Source: Sarcomyxa edulis (taxonomy: Eukaryota > Basidiomycota > Agaricomycetes > Agaricales > Mycenaceae). From it: a stretch of DNA of 64,000 nt. Under the pieces are notes generated by a model. The model was given only the letters and a program-made list of their open reading frames with translations, did not search any database and was not told the DNA's origin. Made by a program: the position numbers and the translations under genes. Position 1 is the first letter of the stretch; each line of letters begins with the position of its first letter. Positions 1-13,198 of the stretch are shown here, in pieces. The stretch spans positions 2,418,001 to 2,482,000 of the forward strand of contig QUOL01000001.1 of assembly GCA_009761415.1 (NCBI GenBank). The letters are read 5' to 3'.

Positions 1-62
1 AGCATCTTTCTTAAATCCAGACTTGCTTCGTCTCGAGATTCCGTCTTGGTCGATCCATTGAC

Positions 63-1234
63 ATGCCTCAACGTAGTCGAGTGTACGATACCGGCTCTCT
101 ATCAATTCCGTATTCCGTCTCGATATTCGAATCCGTTACCGCACTACCCCCTTTGATTTGGGATTTCTTGAGATCCAATCCTCTTGAATCCAATCTCATC
201 TATCCGCATGCCTTGAAGACCCTTGCCGATGAAGAGGAGGGAGTGGCCCCATTGAAGCATCAATGTTGGATTACCGCGGTCTCGGTTGGGTTGAAACCAT
301 CTGTTGACTTTGTATTAGCGTGCACGGAAGGACCTCTGGGATCATATCCTATCTTCATCGTTGGCGCTCCACCTTCCCTTCGATTCTGCGACAATCTCAT
401 CCGGTCCTGCTTGCGTACTCTGATAGACTCGCTCCGTAAAACAGTACCTACAACACGAGTTTACTCCGTCTTCGCCCGTCGCTCGGTAGCTATTGCGTTC
501 TCGGAGCTCTGGGAAGAGACCACCGGAATTTCCTCGTACAAAGTTCCTTACTACGACGCAAATCTTATGTGCTGCATGAAAACAACATTTGGTCCCGCAA
601 CTCGGCAGCTTGCGATACGTCATGATATAGTCGGCCATAATCTTCGCCTCGCTCGTGAGGATGATGTTCCCGCTGTGGCGAAGCTATGTCGCGATTTCTC
701 TCAGGATTATGTGAGCACTGTTATTTCCTTGCTCACAAGCGACCTAACTGGACTGTGATATGACATAGGCGCCTTTTGCGCTGACTTCGGAGAGAGCAAC
801 AGAAGAAGCCAAAATCCTAATCAGAAAAGAATGCCTCTGGGTCCATGCCATCCAGAAGCATGACGGGGAGCCCGAGATAGCCTCTATCGTCGCTGTTGGC
901 CGTGATGCTGTCTCTATCTCTGTGATCACCAAGGTATTTACGGACTTTAAATGGAGACGATTGGGATGTGCCGAGCGCCTTGTGCGCCACGTTTGTACCC
1001 AGTGAGTGTCATTTTTTCCTCTAGCGCTCGCTGGTAGGGTTCTCACGTTCACATCAATCACGGAGTCTTCTCTCTTCCAAAGAGGCTGTCGCATTGTATG
1101 TTGCGCGCGATAATATTCTCGCCACCAACGTTTATCGCCGTGTTGGATTTACCCACAATGGGTTGGTCGATTCGGATTCGACATGGTTAGAAATAGGGTT
1201 CGACAGAAATGCAGTAGTGCTTGGCCACTGGTGA
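63..1234 (+). CDS. GNAT-family N-acetyltransferase
   Basis: Three exons (63-710, 769-1001, 1066-1234) splice in phase to about 349 aa. Introns 711-768 and 1002-1065 have GTGAGC/GTGAGT donors and AG acceptors. The C-terminal half carries the GNAT fold signature. The acetyl-CoA-binding stretch 'WRRLGCAERLVRHV' resembles motif A (R/QxxGxG/A), followed by 'ALYVARDNI' and 'NVYRRVGF', the usual beta6-beta7 end of the domain. The N-terminal ~200 aa are less conserved and may be a divergent second GNAT-like half, as in several fungal members. The acceptor substrate cannot be told from the sequence. No signal peptide or membrane segment is seen, so it is probably soluble. Confidence 0.85.
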
Positions 1235-1464
1235 AGTTATCGATGAATATAAAATTTGCCTATGTCCCTGTAGATTATTTCGATATTTATATCACTACCT
1301 TCCCAACAAATCATATCGACATGATAAAGCACTAGTGACCTCTTGTAGTTCGCTTTTCGGGACGGACTTGTCATTTCCTCATTGGGACACAATATTGATC
1401 CAAATTTAGACCACAAAGTACTTACACTCTTCCCATCCACTGGCTGGCCACTCGATGCAATCCG

Positions 1465-2644
1465 ATGCTTCCTTGGCTCTCAGGTAAATCGCAAGACCCT
1501 GACGGAGAATCTCGCACTGGGATTAGATCTTCTCTGCCATCTACTGCTCAAGCTGTAGATTCAAATTCTCATACCAGCGCAAAACATGCTTCGAAGTCGG
1601 CAGTAACAGCAGTCTCGACACCGCACGATGAACTGCTAGCACAGATCCATGGGAAACGCTCACAGTTAGATGCGGTGAAGCCAAACTCCCCAGACATACC
1701 CGATCTCACATCGCCCCACCTGCATCGTCACGATTCTACCCATCCCAATCTGAATCTGAACGACCCATTCGCAGAACCTCAGGGCCCAGGATCTGCTGCC
1801 AGGACTTACTCGACTGTGCGCACCACCCCAGACCTCATGCATCACGATGTCGATATTCTTTCCGACCCTTTCGATGGAAAAGAGCTTGGTGTGCTGAAGG
1901 CCGACCCGTATGACATCACACAGCTAGAACCAGGAGAGCTGTCAAGTAAAAACGAAGACATGTGGATGCACCTTTCTCGTATTTCGGAGTTGCAGAACGA
2001 TATTGCTATCATGCATGCGCGAATGGAGGGAATAGGTTCTAATACCGGAGACAAGAAAGGGAAGAAACCTCTTCGCAGAGATTGGGATGATAAGGGGGCC
2101 GGTGCAAGGTCTCAAGCCAATATGGCAAACGAAGGTGGGGAAGATGAAGGGGTTGGAGTGCAAGGTGACGAAGAGGCGGAAAAGGTCAAGGCACGGGAAG
2201 AGGAATTTTCCAGATTGGCTGATAAATTCACGGGCAGGAAAGATGCTATCGACCAGATCATGTTCAGGGTACTTTCTTTTGTCTTTCATTTCTGCATAAC
2301 GGTATACTCATGTTACTCTTCCCTTGACACAGCTGGATGACCTCTCTCAAGCACTTACGACCTTCCACGCCCTTCGCACCCCGACTCTCGACTTCGGTAA
2401 CACTTCGTCTCGCAGCAATTCGTTTACTGAAACACCCACCTCCCCGAAACCTGCGCATGCTACAAGCACATCAAATCCTCCTACCCCCAGCTCTTCCACT
2501 GCCGTTCCCCCTCCGATGTCTAGATCGGCCCCTGGTACCGAACACGCACTACCCATCTTGAATACCACAGGTATCTCTCGACATCGAGGTATAATGACGG
2601 AGAGTCCCGTATCCTTGGGTAGTATACAGCCTTTTGAGGCATGA
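1465..2644 (+). CDS. Hypothetical fungal protein with central coiled coil
   Basis: Two exons (1465-2268 and 2333-2644) join in phase 0 across a 64-nt intron (GTACTT...ACAG) to give about 371 aa. The N-terminal half is Ser/Pro/His-rich and probably disordered. A helical region around residues 165-195 ('ISELQNDIAIMHARMEG') and a second one spanning the splice ('EEFSRLADKFTGR ... FRLDDLSQALTTFHAL') look like coiled-coil segments. The C-terminus is Ser/Thr/Pro-rich. I do not recognise a catalytic domain. The ATG at 1465 is the first in this frame. It may be a scaffold or adaptor, but that is only inference from composition. Confidence 0.7.
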
Positions 2645-4803
2645 CTCTCCTCTTTTCCGCGTGCCCTTCGCACTCGATATCATTTCGTACGAATGACCCC
2701 GGTCGTGGACATCTAGGGACGCAGATAAATGCACACCCCGACAACTTGTAACTCAATACCCCACCATCGAACAAGATCTTGATTGTCGATGTGCCCGAGC
2801 TATACCTGTGACGTCAGCCTTCGGCGCCGCTCGCGTGCCCTCCTCGAGGCAAGAGGACAATCACCCGGTATATGGCTCTTCTATTATTTTCGGGTCTGAG
2901 CACCTGCGCTTACAGAGACGTCCTGCTGGTTATCGTATCTCGATTTCGTTGGTGGCCTCTGATATTTCTGCTTACAATTGCAACCGTACTCCACTACTAT
3001 ATAATGATAGCCACACATTTAGTCGTGTAATCTGTTATCCGGACTCCGAGAAGGTTATTCAGGTATCCAGAGATATTCCCAGCTTCTAAATCTCAAGAAT
3101 AACAGAATGGGATAGGCCATCGATACTCCCTCCACCGACCTCCACCGACTAAGTACTAAATTGATGAACACAGCTAGAGACTCCACACTCGATTGGGTAT
3201 GCAGACCGGATTCTTGAACACATTCAGAATGAGATGGAACTCCAAAGCCACTTAACCTCGAGCTGAGGCTAGACATGAAAGCTTGCTACACATGCCCCAT
3301 TATTGCAATCACAACGCCACACTTTTCAGACCGACATAACATCTGGCTGTTGGAAATCCAAGGTCATGGCTCAGATTCTCCAACCTCGAGTTTCGAGGCC
3401 AGCCGTACCTATAGCGTATCGTGGAGTCAATTCTCAGCGGAAGGACACACCTAGAGATTGAACTGACCTGTTGATGCCGCTTCGATTGCCACGGTGCAAA
3501 ATTCCAGAATGAAGCTTCAGAGTGGAGCAAGAGGGAAAGAGTGGGGTGTTTTGTGAGTGTTTTACGTCGACATCAAGGTTCTGCGTGCAGACGGTTGGTT
3601 CGTGTGGCCACGGATGAGTTATACGCTGTCTTATCGTAGTGGCTCCGCACTCCGAACAACTTGAACGAGGCAGGATGCTGCCTCGTGCTGTAGCTTCTAG
3701 AGACCTTTGAATCTGGATCAAGACTTTTGCCGAATAACTCTGGTAGCATATGGTAGAATGTAGGGGACATGGGGGTACTGGAAGGTGATGCGCCACAGAT
3801 GCCACAAATAGTTTTCACCCGAAAGTCAACGGTCAGTCGGTTCCTTATGACGCTAGAAAGCTTTCTCGTGTTGAACAATCAAAATCAAATCAAATCAGAA
3901 AAAATAGAGGCACTTACCTACTCTAAACCTGGAAGAGTGCGAATGGAGCGGTATCGTAAGTATAGAGTCCTACGAGTACGGGGTCGTAGTGACGAGACTA
4001 ACTTGATGTTCACTGTATCTGCCTCGGTATGTTGAACAACCGGTGCACGAGTTGCGAGTTTGTTCAACGTGGTCTACTTCGACTGGAGACCATTGACGGG
4101 ATAGTTACTCGTCTAAGGATGACATCATTTAAGCGAGATGTTCGAAAGATAATCATGTAGATGAACATACCAGCTGTACGTTGACCATGATGTACGTGAA
4201 CTAGATGGATATCACTGGATACTACTAGAGCAGGGTACCCTAGTCAAGCCTGCCAGCCTAGCTCGAGAGACGCATCTGAGTCTGCAGGTGGCCGACAGTT
4301 TGGCCTACAATGGAGTGGAAATTACGTGTTCTATCCCAAGAGTATATTCAGCTTCACCTTATACTCTATACTGTGATCGATCAAGTTGAAGTGAGATCTA
4401 ACGAGATAGAAACCGAAGAAGTGAAAGTGCCTCGTGGACCGACGTCAAAATTTCATTGAGCGTCTCCTGAGACTCAGACGCCTCAGCAGGGACATCCAAG
4501 TCAGCAGCTCCGCGTTCTGCTGCTAGACCTCTCTTCTACAATCTCATCAACGCGTTGAATCCTCGAGGCAGACTCCAATTGTATCTAGATATTCACTTCC
4601 GGCCCTATCCTACGAAGCCCCATCCTCAAATCCTTGCTTTGTCCAAGTTCACGAGTTGTCCAAAACAACTTTCGCTGCGCACTGCTTTACCACCTTATAA
4701 ACCGACTGTTTTGAACATCAGATCAAGCTTCTGCTCCCATTCAACCCCCGGACGCAAACTGCGCTTCCAGATCTTCAGCAACAGCCAGTGCAACTAGTCA
4801 ATC
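2645..4803. other. Intergenic region, no supported gene
   Basis: Over 2.1 kb lie between two plus-strand genes. Several open frames of 70-120 codons exist on both strands, but none shows a recognisable domain or convincing splice extension. The last ~300 bases (from about 4500) are C/T-rich and probably hold the promoter and 5' UTR of the VTA1-like gene. Confidence 0.5.
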
Positions 4804-6724
4804 ATGTCTACTTCAAAGCTACTCGGCCTGCCACCTATCTCTCCAGAGCTTAAGTCTATTGCTCCATATCTTCAACGCGCAGAGGAGCTCAAGTCCAAAG
4901 AGCCTATAATGGCTTACTGGTGTATGTCCAACTTCACGTCCTCCTTTCCATCTCTTACACTTCACTCCATTGTGTAGGTGCTTATCATGCAGCGCAGGTC
5001 GGAATCTCTATCAAAGCCAAAGATAATCTCTCGCGAAATCTGCTTTTCGAATTGTTGGGAACCCTTGAACAGATGAAGAAGGCAATCGGTCCCAACGACG
5101 CGATCGACATCGAATCCGCTAGCGCAGCCTACGTCGAGAACTTTGCATTGAAGATATTCAGCATGGCAGATAACGAGGACCGAAGAGGTGTAGGCACTCG
5201 GTGAGTTCATCTGTAGCGCAATTCCCTTCTTGAACCTGACTGAGGCAACAAACCCAGATCTACAGCAAAGAAATTTCTAGCCGCAGCTAATTTCCTTGAA
5301 GTACTCAAGATTTTCCCAAAATCGGAGATTTCAGACTCTGTAAGCCAATACCATCCCTGCTACCATCCGTCATTGACAAGCCCTCGTAGAACGAAGAAAA
5401 AATACGTTATGCCAAATGGAAAGCAGCCGATATCGCGAAAGCCTTCCGGGAAGGTCGTCAACCTGTCCCTGGCCCCGCTGGATCTGGTCTATCCCCGGAA
5501 TCCGTGCAGTCCTCCCTACCCTCCCAGTCAGCAGGTGTAACACCTCCAAGTAATGCGAGCACCAACACATTGTCAACTGCAACAACATCTACCTATGCTA
5601 CGAACAACTCCGCGACGTCTTCAACATCGACTCTCAGTGGCGGCTCCTCGCCTCCACGGAAGACCGTTTCTCCCCCGAATCCGCACATCAAACGCGTCTC
5701 TCCCCCTCCACATATCGATCCTTCGGATATTGCCCGCGCCAATAACTTTGATCCTCAAACTCCTCCCAGATCAGGACGGGGTGACTTCTTGGGTGTAGAT
5801 GTCGGTGAATCGACACCTGGTAATTGGAGTACAGTGGCTACACCTGGGACCGCCAGAGAGACGCCAAGCGTCTGGGATGATGACGCGCCGCGGCGCTTGG
5901 GTGTACTACCAGAGCCAGATTCGCCTATGGCGAGGAAGGGGAAGAATCGAGATACATCGAGGAGTGGAAGTGGGAGTAGTGGGAGTAGCGTCGAGGTCGG
6001 ATCGAGGAAGGCTTGGGTCAGTGGGGAGCTGGAGAACGCTACGGGAATGGGGGACGAACCTTTCACATATGATGGAAATGGGAATGCTAATGCAATAGCT
6101 CTAGGCCTTGGTTCAAAAAAGACTGTGCATTTCACTCCGTCTGTCGTTGGAGGTCTATCATCCACGTCTGGAACACCACCTGTTTCTCCTGGATGGGTTG
6201 ATCCACCTAAGATATCGCGTTCCACGTCGCTATCGTCATCAGGACCTCTTCCCAATCCTAATCTCAACCCTACTCATCCATTGGTCTCGCCGAAGAGATC
6301 TACAACAGACCTACCCGCTGGGTTTGTCCCAGATGGCCCTCCGTCGGATGGACATATCGGCTGGGTCGGCGGTGGTGGCGTCAATATATCTCCTTCTCGA
6401 CGATCAGACATCATTCCACCAAATTTTATACGAAATGTCGATGATGTTTCTTCTCGACCACAACCTCCCACCATCTACGCACTATCTCCGCCTCCAGCGC
6501 CTTCCCCTCCCTACATCCCACCAGCCGCACCAGTACCCACTCGGGTATACCCTCAACCTCATCCTCCACCTCCGCCTCCGCCTGCACCAGAAATTGAGCT
6601 AACACCAGTGACAATCGCCAAAGCTCAGAAACACTGTCGGTTTGCGATTAGTGCCCTCGATTATGAGGATGCTGAACAGGCGAGGAAGGAACTCAGAGCT
6701 GCGTTGGCTGTTTTGGGAGGTTGA
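4804..6724 (+). CDS. VTA1: VTA1/LIP5-like ESCRT-III regulator
   Basis: Four exons (4804-4921, 4978-5200, 5258-5339, 5390-6724) join in phase to about 585 aa. The first ~150 aa match the tandem MIT-like N-terminal domain of Vta1/LIP5: 'LPPISPELKSIAPYLQRAEE', 'AYHAAQVGI', 'RSTAKKFLAAANFLEVLKIF' and 'EEKIRYAKWKAADIAKA'. The last ~50 aa ('TIAKAQKHCRFAISALDYED') match the C-terminal helical domain that binds the Vps4 ATPase. Between them lies a ~340-aa Ser/Pro-rich linker, much longer than in yeast Vta1 (330 aa in total). The family stimulates Vps4 to disassemble ESCRT-III at multivesicular bodies, so an endosomal, cytoplasmic role is expected. Introns 4922-4977, 5201-5257 and 5340-5389 are canonical GT-AG. 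Confidence 0.93.
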
Positions 6725-7143
6725 TTGGTTCAAGTTGTTGTTGATCTTAATCATGCTTTCTTTTCCGTTTCTTTCTTCTTTCGTCAATCGGTCTTTTTTT
6801 CACGTTTGTAGGTCTCTCAGCGATCAGGCATTGCATGTTTCTCTCTGGAATGCAAATGCATATTCTCTATGATTATGTGATGCCACTCAAACAAAGTACG
6901 GGAGCCGGTCCTTCTTACTTTCATGAGTGATATCACAATAGTATCAATCAACTCACTACTGTATACTTACCATTACATATCCCGATGTTTATACCTGCAA
7001 TCTGGCATGCTTATATGCTAGTGGTCGAGAGAACAAACGGTTAGACATCAAGCGTCTTTCCACTCAAGAAAAGAGAATAATATTAATATTACAGGAGAGC
7101 AATTATAAAACGAGCAATGACAACGTATTAATCCCGATATCCA
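6725..7143. other. Convergent intergenic spacer
   Basis: The 3' ends of the VTA1-like gene (plus) and the arrestin-like gene (minus) face each other here. The sequence is T-rich, then A/T-rich with ATATTAATATTA-like runs near 7080, which fits 3' UTR and polyadenylation signals. No gene is seen. Confidence 0.6.
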
Positions 7144-10140
7144 CTAGTAACCTAAGTCGACCTCTTTCACCCTCTCCTCGAGCTCCCTAATCTTGTCCTT
7201 TACAGAGCTAGCAGATCCACCACCTCCTATGGGGCCCAAAGGTGGTCGAACCGGTTTGATTTCCACGTCGTAAGTACTTCCCCTGAACGACCGTTCGTTT
7301 GTGACACGAGAAGCGGGTGTAGACACATCTGAGTCGTATGAAGATGGGGCTGAGTCCGGGAGACTTTCTACTGGCAACGCAAGCATCGAAGGAGGGCTCG
7401 GCAGAAGACGAGAGCCAGTACCAGTAGAGTCTTGTCTTGTAAACGCGGATCCGGCTTGGGAATTATTTAGAAGATCTCGAGTGACGCCATGTGACTTCTT
7501 CGTTGGAGTATAGTCATCGACACTCTCCTCTAATTCCTCATCAGACGTGGCAGAGGACGAGGGATACGATTCCAACTCGGAACAGTCAGAACCTGATGTT
7601 GAATTCGACTCGCCACGTCCCAAGTTGTGCAGCAACTCGGACCGGGAAGGACTGTGTTCTCCAGGTACGCTTTTGAGTTTCTCCTGCACGCGCGCTGCGA
7701 ACGATGATGGACCTCGTGGATGACCAGGCCTTGGACCGTATCTACCAGCGCTAGGTGGGCGAGAATTGGGACGTAAGTCATTCCGGACTGGGGTACGCTG
7801 GTTCGGCGTAGAGCGTGCTTGTGATGGAAGGACAGTACGAGTACGGTTGTTGTTGACAGAATGCAATACGGGTTCAGATTTCTTGATATCGAGGGCAGCG
7901 ACCTCCGGCAGAGCTTCAGGAGACTGTGATTGATTCAGTCCCTCCTGGACTGAAGCATAGTATAAATCCGAAAACCGGGGTTCATTTTCGATGTGTCCTG
8001 GGTCAATCTTTGCAGGATGGATGGCATACTGGACCACTTCATCGGAGTCGTCGTGAAGCGAGAGGTTACCTAGGTCTGTGTCGGAGTCGGAATCGAAATA
8101 ATCAATTTCTTCGAAATTCTGAGTCGCATAGTCATCATGGGAACGAGAGTCATGCTGGGTATTGTCTGAGTCAATTTGTCCGTCTTGAGAGCTTGCACCA
8201 TGCGTGAAGTAGTCTTCAGAACCGCCGCCGCGCCGAGATACGTCCGGGATTTCGTCGACCTCGGAGTTAGCAAGAGACTCGTGAGCTCTTGAGCTATCGT
8301 CTAGAGGTGCAAAAAGTTGTGCAATCACAGGCCGTGGAGGATTGTGGCGCGTTTCGTTGTGGTGTACTTCTGGCGCAGCGTAAGTGTGTCTGCGAACATT
8401 CTGCCCCGGGTGTATCGGTTGCTGGGACGCCAGAGGAGAGCTAGGCGGGGGATCGACGGACAGAAAGTTGATGATCCTTATGGGCAATACAGTGGAAACG
8501 TCAGAAGCCAAAGAACCTGCATTCAAGCCTACGCGAATGGTATATTCAACTTCGAGTAGTCTTCCCCTAACAACAGAGAGTGCACTAGGCTGTGGTCCAC
8601 CAACAAGTCAGCCAACAAAACGAGAGGGAGAACATACACTCACCGGTATCAGGATCAAGTGGGAGAAATCAAGAGATTCACCAGGAGCTACGCCAAGAAA
8701 GAACCCCTTAGCACTCGCGTGCCCTCTAGATCCATGCTGTCCCATTTCAAGGGTAGTCGATGCAACCTCCTTTTGACTCGTCGATGTTTGGCATGCATCT
8801 GGGTCTGCTTCGTGACTATGACTAGGCGGTAACGCATCGAGCTGGGGGTTCGGCTTGAATACGACAGTCGAGCGAATCAAGGTCAGAGTCAAGCTCCTAA
8901 TGGTCTTTTTTGTGTCATTGATTACGGAGACTTTGACAGAACACTGTTGTCCAGCAATCCAATGCAGACGGTGGATCGTTGCAGTAAGCTTAACTTTACC
9001 GTCGCCACCCATGAAAAGAGTCCTTGAGATAGTTGCTTGAAGGGGTCGTGGTGCTGCCGCAAGAACTGTCGAGGGATCCAAGCGAGGCCATACTTCACAA
9101 TTACGATAGAAATGAGCGATAGAGCGTTTGCCGTTTTCGGGAGCTTTGACTTCGATAGATCTAATTGGTGTTCAGTGAGAATGTACTGATCAAACTTTGG
9201 ATAAGACGTACATCATAGCGATGTAACGCACTGTCACTCCCGAGTGCATATGCACTGCGCCCTTTGGATTTCCGAGGTTACTATCAAGAGGAAGAAGCAT
9301 CGCAAATGGGAGTGTGTGCATGCCCTCTCTAGCCAGGGCAAATCCATCCTCGTCAGGATCAGAAGTGTACAGTTCTTTCAACGAGTGCGTAACGGCTGAC
9401 AGTGGTGATGCGCATTGGTAGAAAGTATGCCGGTCGTCCTCGTTAGGTATGCACTCGAACCCGATTACTCGCAACTTCCCTCCAGCAATCAAGATATTAG
9501 ATTCTTTCTTGGAACGCTTCCGAATGCGAATCTGTACGTGTCCCTTGAGATAGCCACCTTGAACGCAGATGTTACTCTCGAGGACGATGTCAACTTCTAC
9601 TCGGGCACGAGCCTTTGCATGTTCTAAGGAGATAGATTCGCTTGTCGCAAAGTTTCCACGCGTATGAGAAGGGCGACCAGGGGGGAGAAGAGTCGCTCCG
9701 GGTCTCAATCGGGAGTGCGAGTTGCCAAGAATTGTTTTGAGTTCAGCGGCATTCCTTCCTGGGGGAGCACCCACGCTGAGGAGAGTACCGTGACGACTGA
9801 GCGAAGATTCTTGGGATGTTGATGCATCTGAAGTGCGGAAACGTTGTTTGGAACCTCCGCCCGGGGTGACTGATTCCAAAGCAATGCGAGGTCCTTGACA
9901 AAAGCCAGAGCCTCCTCCAGCGATATCGAACTTCACCATTCCCTCGCCTTCTTCAGCCAAAAGTAGACCGCGCATAGCAGCTGCGGACCTCAAGGTAGCG
10001 TGTGCTCGCAAAGAATCCATGCTTTCAGTGCTACCAAAGCTCGGGCGGCTTTGAATGGGCGGGTTGATCTTTGGGTTACGGCTGGTGGCTGGGCATAGGT
10101 CAATGCCCAAGCCAGATGATGCGACACTATTGATGGACAT
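7144..10140 (-). CDS. Arrestin-like (alpha-arrestin) protein
   Basis: Three minus-strand exons (10140-9212, 9160-8644, 8589-7144) splice in phase to about 963 aa. After a ~150-aa Ser/Gly-rich leader comes an arrestin N-lobe ('EVDIVLESNICVQGGYLKG', 'HMHSGVTVRYIAM'). The C-lobe follows across the first splice ('GKVKLTATIHRLHWIAGQQ', 'VINDTKKTIRSLTLTL', 'LLEVEYTIRVGL'). The C-terminal ~420 aa are acidic/Ser-rich and end in a short predicted coiled coil ('KIRELEERVKEVDLGY'). Fungal alpha-arrestins normally recruit Rsp5-type ubiquitin ligases to plasma-membrane transporters through PPxY motifs. I saw no clear PPxY here, so the adaptor role is less certain. An in-frame ATG at 10251 is possible; 10140 was preferred because it gives the more ordinary N-terminus. 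Confidence 0.85.
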
Positions 10141-10699
10141 AGTATGCGAACAGTCTAGTGAAAGAAGAGATATCCTGAAGACTTGGGTGATACAGGGACC
10201 TCGGCGGCTGACATCAAGCTGACATGTATGCCGATTTGGACTATATTTCAATTATCCATAAACCTGGCGAGACAGGAATAACTTATCAGATCCGTTCTAA
10301 TGTGGATGGTGGCGAAGTTGAGTGGGGTAAAAAATGCCAGGCATTGGGATAGAACAAAGTTGAGGCAGCGCCGCTTCGCGCTAGCAACTCCGAGACTCAA
10401 GTCAAGTGACCACAATTGATTCGAGACGCGACCAGACGCGTCTTCCAGTAAGCAGACTCGTTCTAATATAATATTGCTAGTGTCTTGTTGTAGATGGGTT
10501 TCCTATCTGATGATCTGACAATGTTATACAAGTTCTACTGTGCTAGTTTGTTGAACCGCCGTCACTCGCGATCGTAGCGACGTTACTATTGCCCTTCATA
10601 GTACCCGTCCAGGATTACTATTCAAGCTACCCTTCCTACCCGTCCATGATGTTCAGTTGATATTCAAAGGCAACCGTCTATCACGTGCGTTTTGTTGAG
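10141..10699. other. Intergenic region, no gene seen
   Basis: This lies between the 5' end of the arrestin-like gene and the 3' end of the first acetylesterase, both on the minus strand. It should hold the arrestin promoter. No conserved coding signal was noticed. Confidence 0.5.
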
Positions 10700-11712
10700 T
10701 CAATATCCTATTGATATTTTCAGAAAACGACACTTACTAGGTACAGCCAAGCCTGCAGCATTGACTTTATTTCTCAAAGCACTGGTCCCACACAACAACC
10801 CCCTGACAAACGCTTCTGCAACTATGTTCGCAGCGGTGGGCGCAGTATGGGTGTGATCTAAAGGGTACCATGTTGTTACCAAAGTTTCCCCGAGCACATC
10901 GTAGGCCTATGACAATCCCCTCAAGTGAGCAAACGGACGCGCAACACGGGTTATCACACACAGACCTGCGCCACATAATCATAATGATCCACATATACTA
11001 CATTCGTGCGCTCTGCGACTGTCTCCGCATAGCCCACAAAACGCGGACCAGCGGCAATCGAATCTCCGGACCAGATGTTGTCCGGGGTCTGTGAAGAAAC
11101 GATTGGTATAGCTCCCTTGGCCTGGAGTGCAGTCACTGCATTTTGCATATAGTACGTGAAAGTGTGGATGACGATCGAAGAACCACTGAACATAACGAGT
11201 CAGTAAATATGATTGGTTTGATTGAACTCCTTAAGCTTACTTTGCGGCTGTCACAGTAGTGGTCGTGTCATAACCATCGCCCACTGCATCCTGGTACGAA
11301 GCATCAGTGCACTAACTGGCAATCTTGTGGTAAAAATAGCTCACCTCTCTCCCATTATCTACAGCACCAGAGGTGCCGTCGTTGTGGCCAAATTCGATGA
11401 TAACGAAGTCCCCTGATTTCACGGTGTTGATCAGAGTGGTGAAACGCCCCTCGTCAGTATAGCTTCGCGCGCTACGACCTGCTATGGCATCATTGACAAC
11501 AGGGATGGTCAAATATTGTCCAAGATACTGAGCCCAACCTGTGTGATAGTTTCTCAGTTGATATCCGGCAAGCTATCCAGACGACACGTACCATCTGTTC
11601 CGGCTCCACCCCCGCCTGCGGCCATGGTAGAGTCCCCAGCCGTATACACGGTTTGAGCATTGACCCGAGAAACTACCGAAAAAAGGAGAGACAATGTAAG
11701 CTGGAAGAGCAT
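10700..11712 (-). CDS. Rhamnogalacturonan acetylesterase (CE12, SGNH hydrolase), copy 1
   Basis: This minus-strand gene starts at 11712 and has several short introns. The first donor is GTACGT at 11591; a final small intron precedes a stop at 10702-10700. The protein of about 250 aa opens with a secretion signal ('[19 protein letters not shown]'). SGNH block I follows with the nucleophile serine ('[17 protein letters not shown]'). Later come '[14 protein letters not shown]', block III '[14 protein letters not shown]', and the Asp/His pair in '[16 protein letters not shown]' (DxxH). All catalytic blocks are intact. The family removes acetyl esters from the rhamnogalacturonan-I backbone of pectin outside the cell. 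It is the downstream member of a same-strand tandem pair with the gene at 12203-13198. Confidence 0.93.
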
Positions 11713-12202
11713 GTTACACGGATGTGAGGTCCCTGCACATGCTGGTTCATTTTATACCGCAAATGATTCTCCACAGTTTAACCACAGCGGACCGTTACAG
11801 TCATATGCCTGCATGGACAACATGAGAAGCACGAATATCTTGCTTTATGATGAGGATAAATGAACTGACGGTACATAGCGTGATGAAGCCGCCACATGGA
11901 AGGGTGGAAATAAACGTTGATTCTGAGCGGACGAAAGCAAATACAGGCGGCCCGCCATGTAAAGAAGTGAACGACCAGGGCGAGTGTGATGTTTGTTCTC
12001 TTACGAAAATTACGGTGCCTTTCGGTCCACATGATCAGAACACTGTGTGATCGCCAGGGCTTGTCGACTGGTCCGTTTCACGAAGCTTCAGTGAAAAGAG
12101 GGTATACCGAGACAGTCTCAATATTTGATCAGCATGGAAAATTTATTTTGTGCTCTGAATACTTCCAGAATGTAGCTGTTAAGAACAGCCTACATAGATG
12201 TG
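11713..12202. other. Spacer between tandem acetylesterases
   Basis: About 490 bases hold the promoter of copy 1 and the 3' end of copy 2. No further gene is seen. Confidence 0.5.
11751..11756 (-). promoter_or_regulatory. TATA box of acetylesterase copy 1
   Basis: TATAAA on the minus strand, about 40 bases upstream of the ATG at 11712. The distance leaves a very short 5' leader, as in its paralogue. Confidence 0.55.
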
Positions 12203-13198
12203 CTAAAGACAAGCATCTAGAAGAGAGTGAGTAAATGCGCACGCGCAGTTCGGGAGATGTTACGACTTACTTGGTACAGCCTCGCCAGCAGCGTTCACTC
12301 TACTTGCCAACGAGCTCGTTCCACATAACAGGCCCCTCACAAAAGCTTCTGCTACTACCAATGCACCTGCAGGGCTTGTATGAAGATGGTCGATGGGGTA
12401 AAATGTCGTGGTTCTTGGAAGTAGAGAATCAGCTGGATGTCAGCAATAATGATGTGCAAGGAGTCTGACTTACTTGGTTTCCCCGAGAGCGTCGTACGCT
12501 TGCGCCACATAGTCATAATGGTCTACATACACGATGTCCTTGTCGGTACCAACGCTCTGCGCATATGTAACAAAACGTCCTCCAGCACCAATAGCATCGC
12601 CGGACCAGATGTTGTCGGGAGTCTGAGAAGATATAATTGGGATGCCTCCTTTGGCTTGGATAGAAGTGATGGCATTTTCGATGTAGAACGCAAAACTGTG
12701 GATCAGGATCTGAGACCCGCTGAGAGAATAGCAATCAGACACGACTGGCGTTTATTCGACTTCAAACCTCCACTCACTTTGCAGCGGTCACGATCTCCGT
12801 GATGTTATATCCATCTCCAACCGCGTCTTGCTGTCCATTGTCAATCGCACCAGATGTAGCGTCGTTGTGGCCGAATTCGATGATCACGTAGTCAGATTTT
12901 GCGACCTTGTCGATCAAAGTGGTGAAAAATCCAAGATCACTGTAGCTGCGAGCACTTGTACCGGCCACTGCGTCGTTCACTACGGGGATGGTAAGGAACT
13001 GTCCCAGAAACTGGCCCCAGCCTAAGCAATGGAAAGGATTAGATCTGCATACTCAGCATGACGTCCAATAAGCTTACCTTCTGTCCCAGACCCTCCGCCG
13101 CCTTTCGCCATTGTTGAATCGCCCGCAAGGTATACTGTTTGGGCTGTTGCGTACCGAAGGACAGCGAACACGACTGGTAGGCCTAGTTGGAACAACAT
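12203..13198 (-). CDS. Rhamnogalacturonan acetylesterase (CE12, SGNH hydrolase), copy 2
   Basis: Splicing from the ATG at 13198 gives about 255 aa. It has a signal peptide ('[19 protein letters not shown]'), nucleophile block '[15 protein letters not shown]', '[14 protein letters not shown]', '[16 protein letters not shown]' and the catalytic Asp/His in '[16 protein letters not shown]'. The last short exon encodes only the C-terminal few residues, with the stop at 12205-12203. It is a clear paralogue of the neighbouring gene at 10700-11712. The predicted activity is deacetylation of rhamnogalacturonan in plant cell walls. The gene is also the parent, or sister, of the inactivated copy at 58723-59520, with which it shares almost identical upstream sequence. 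Confidence 0.94.
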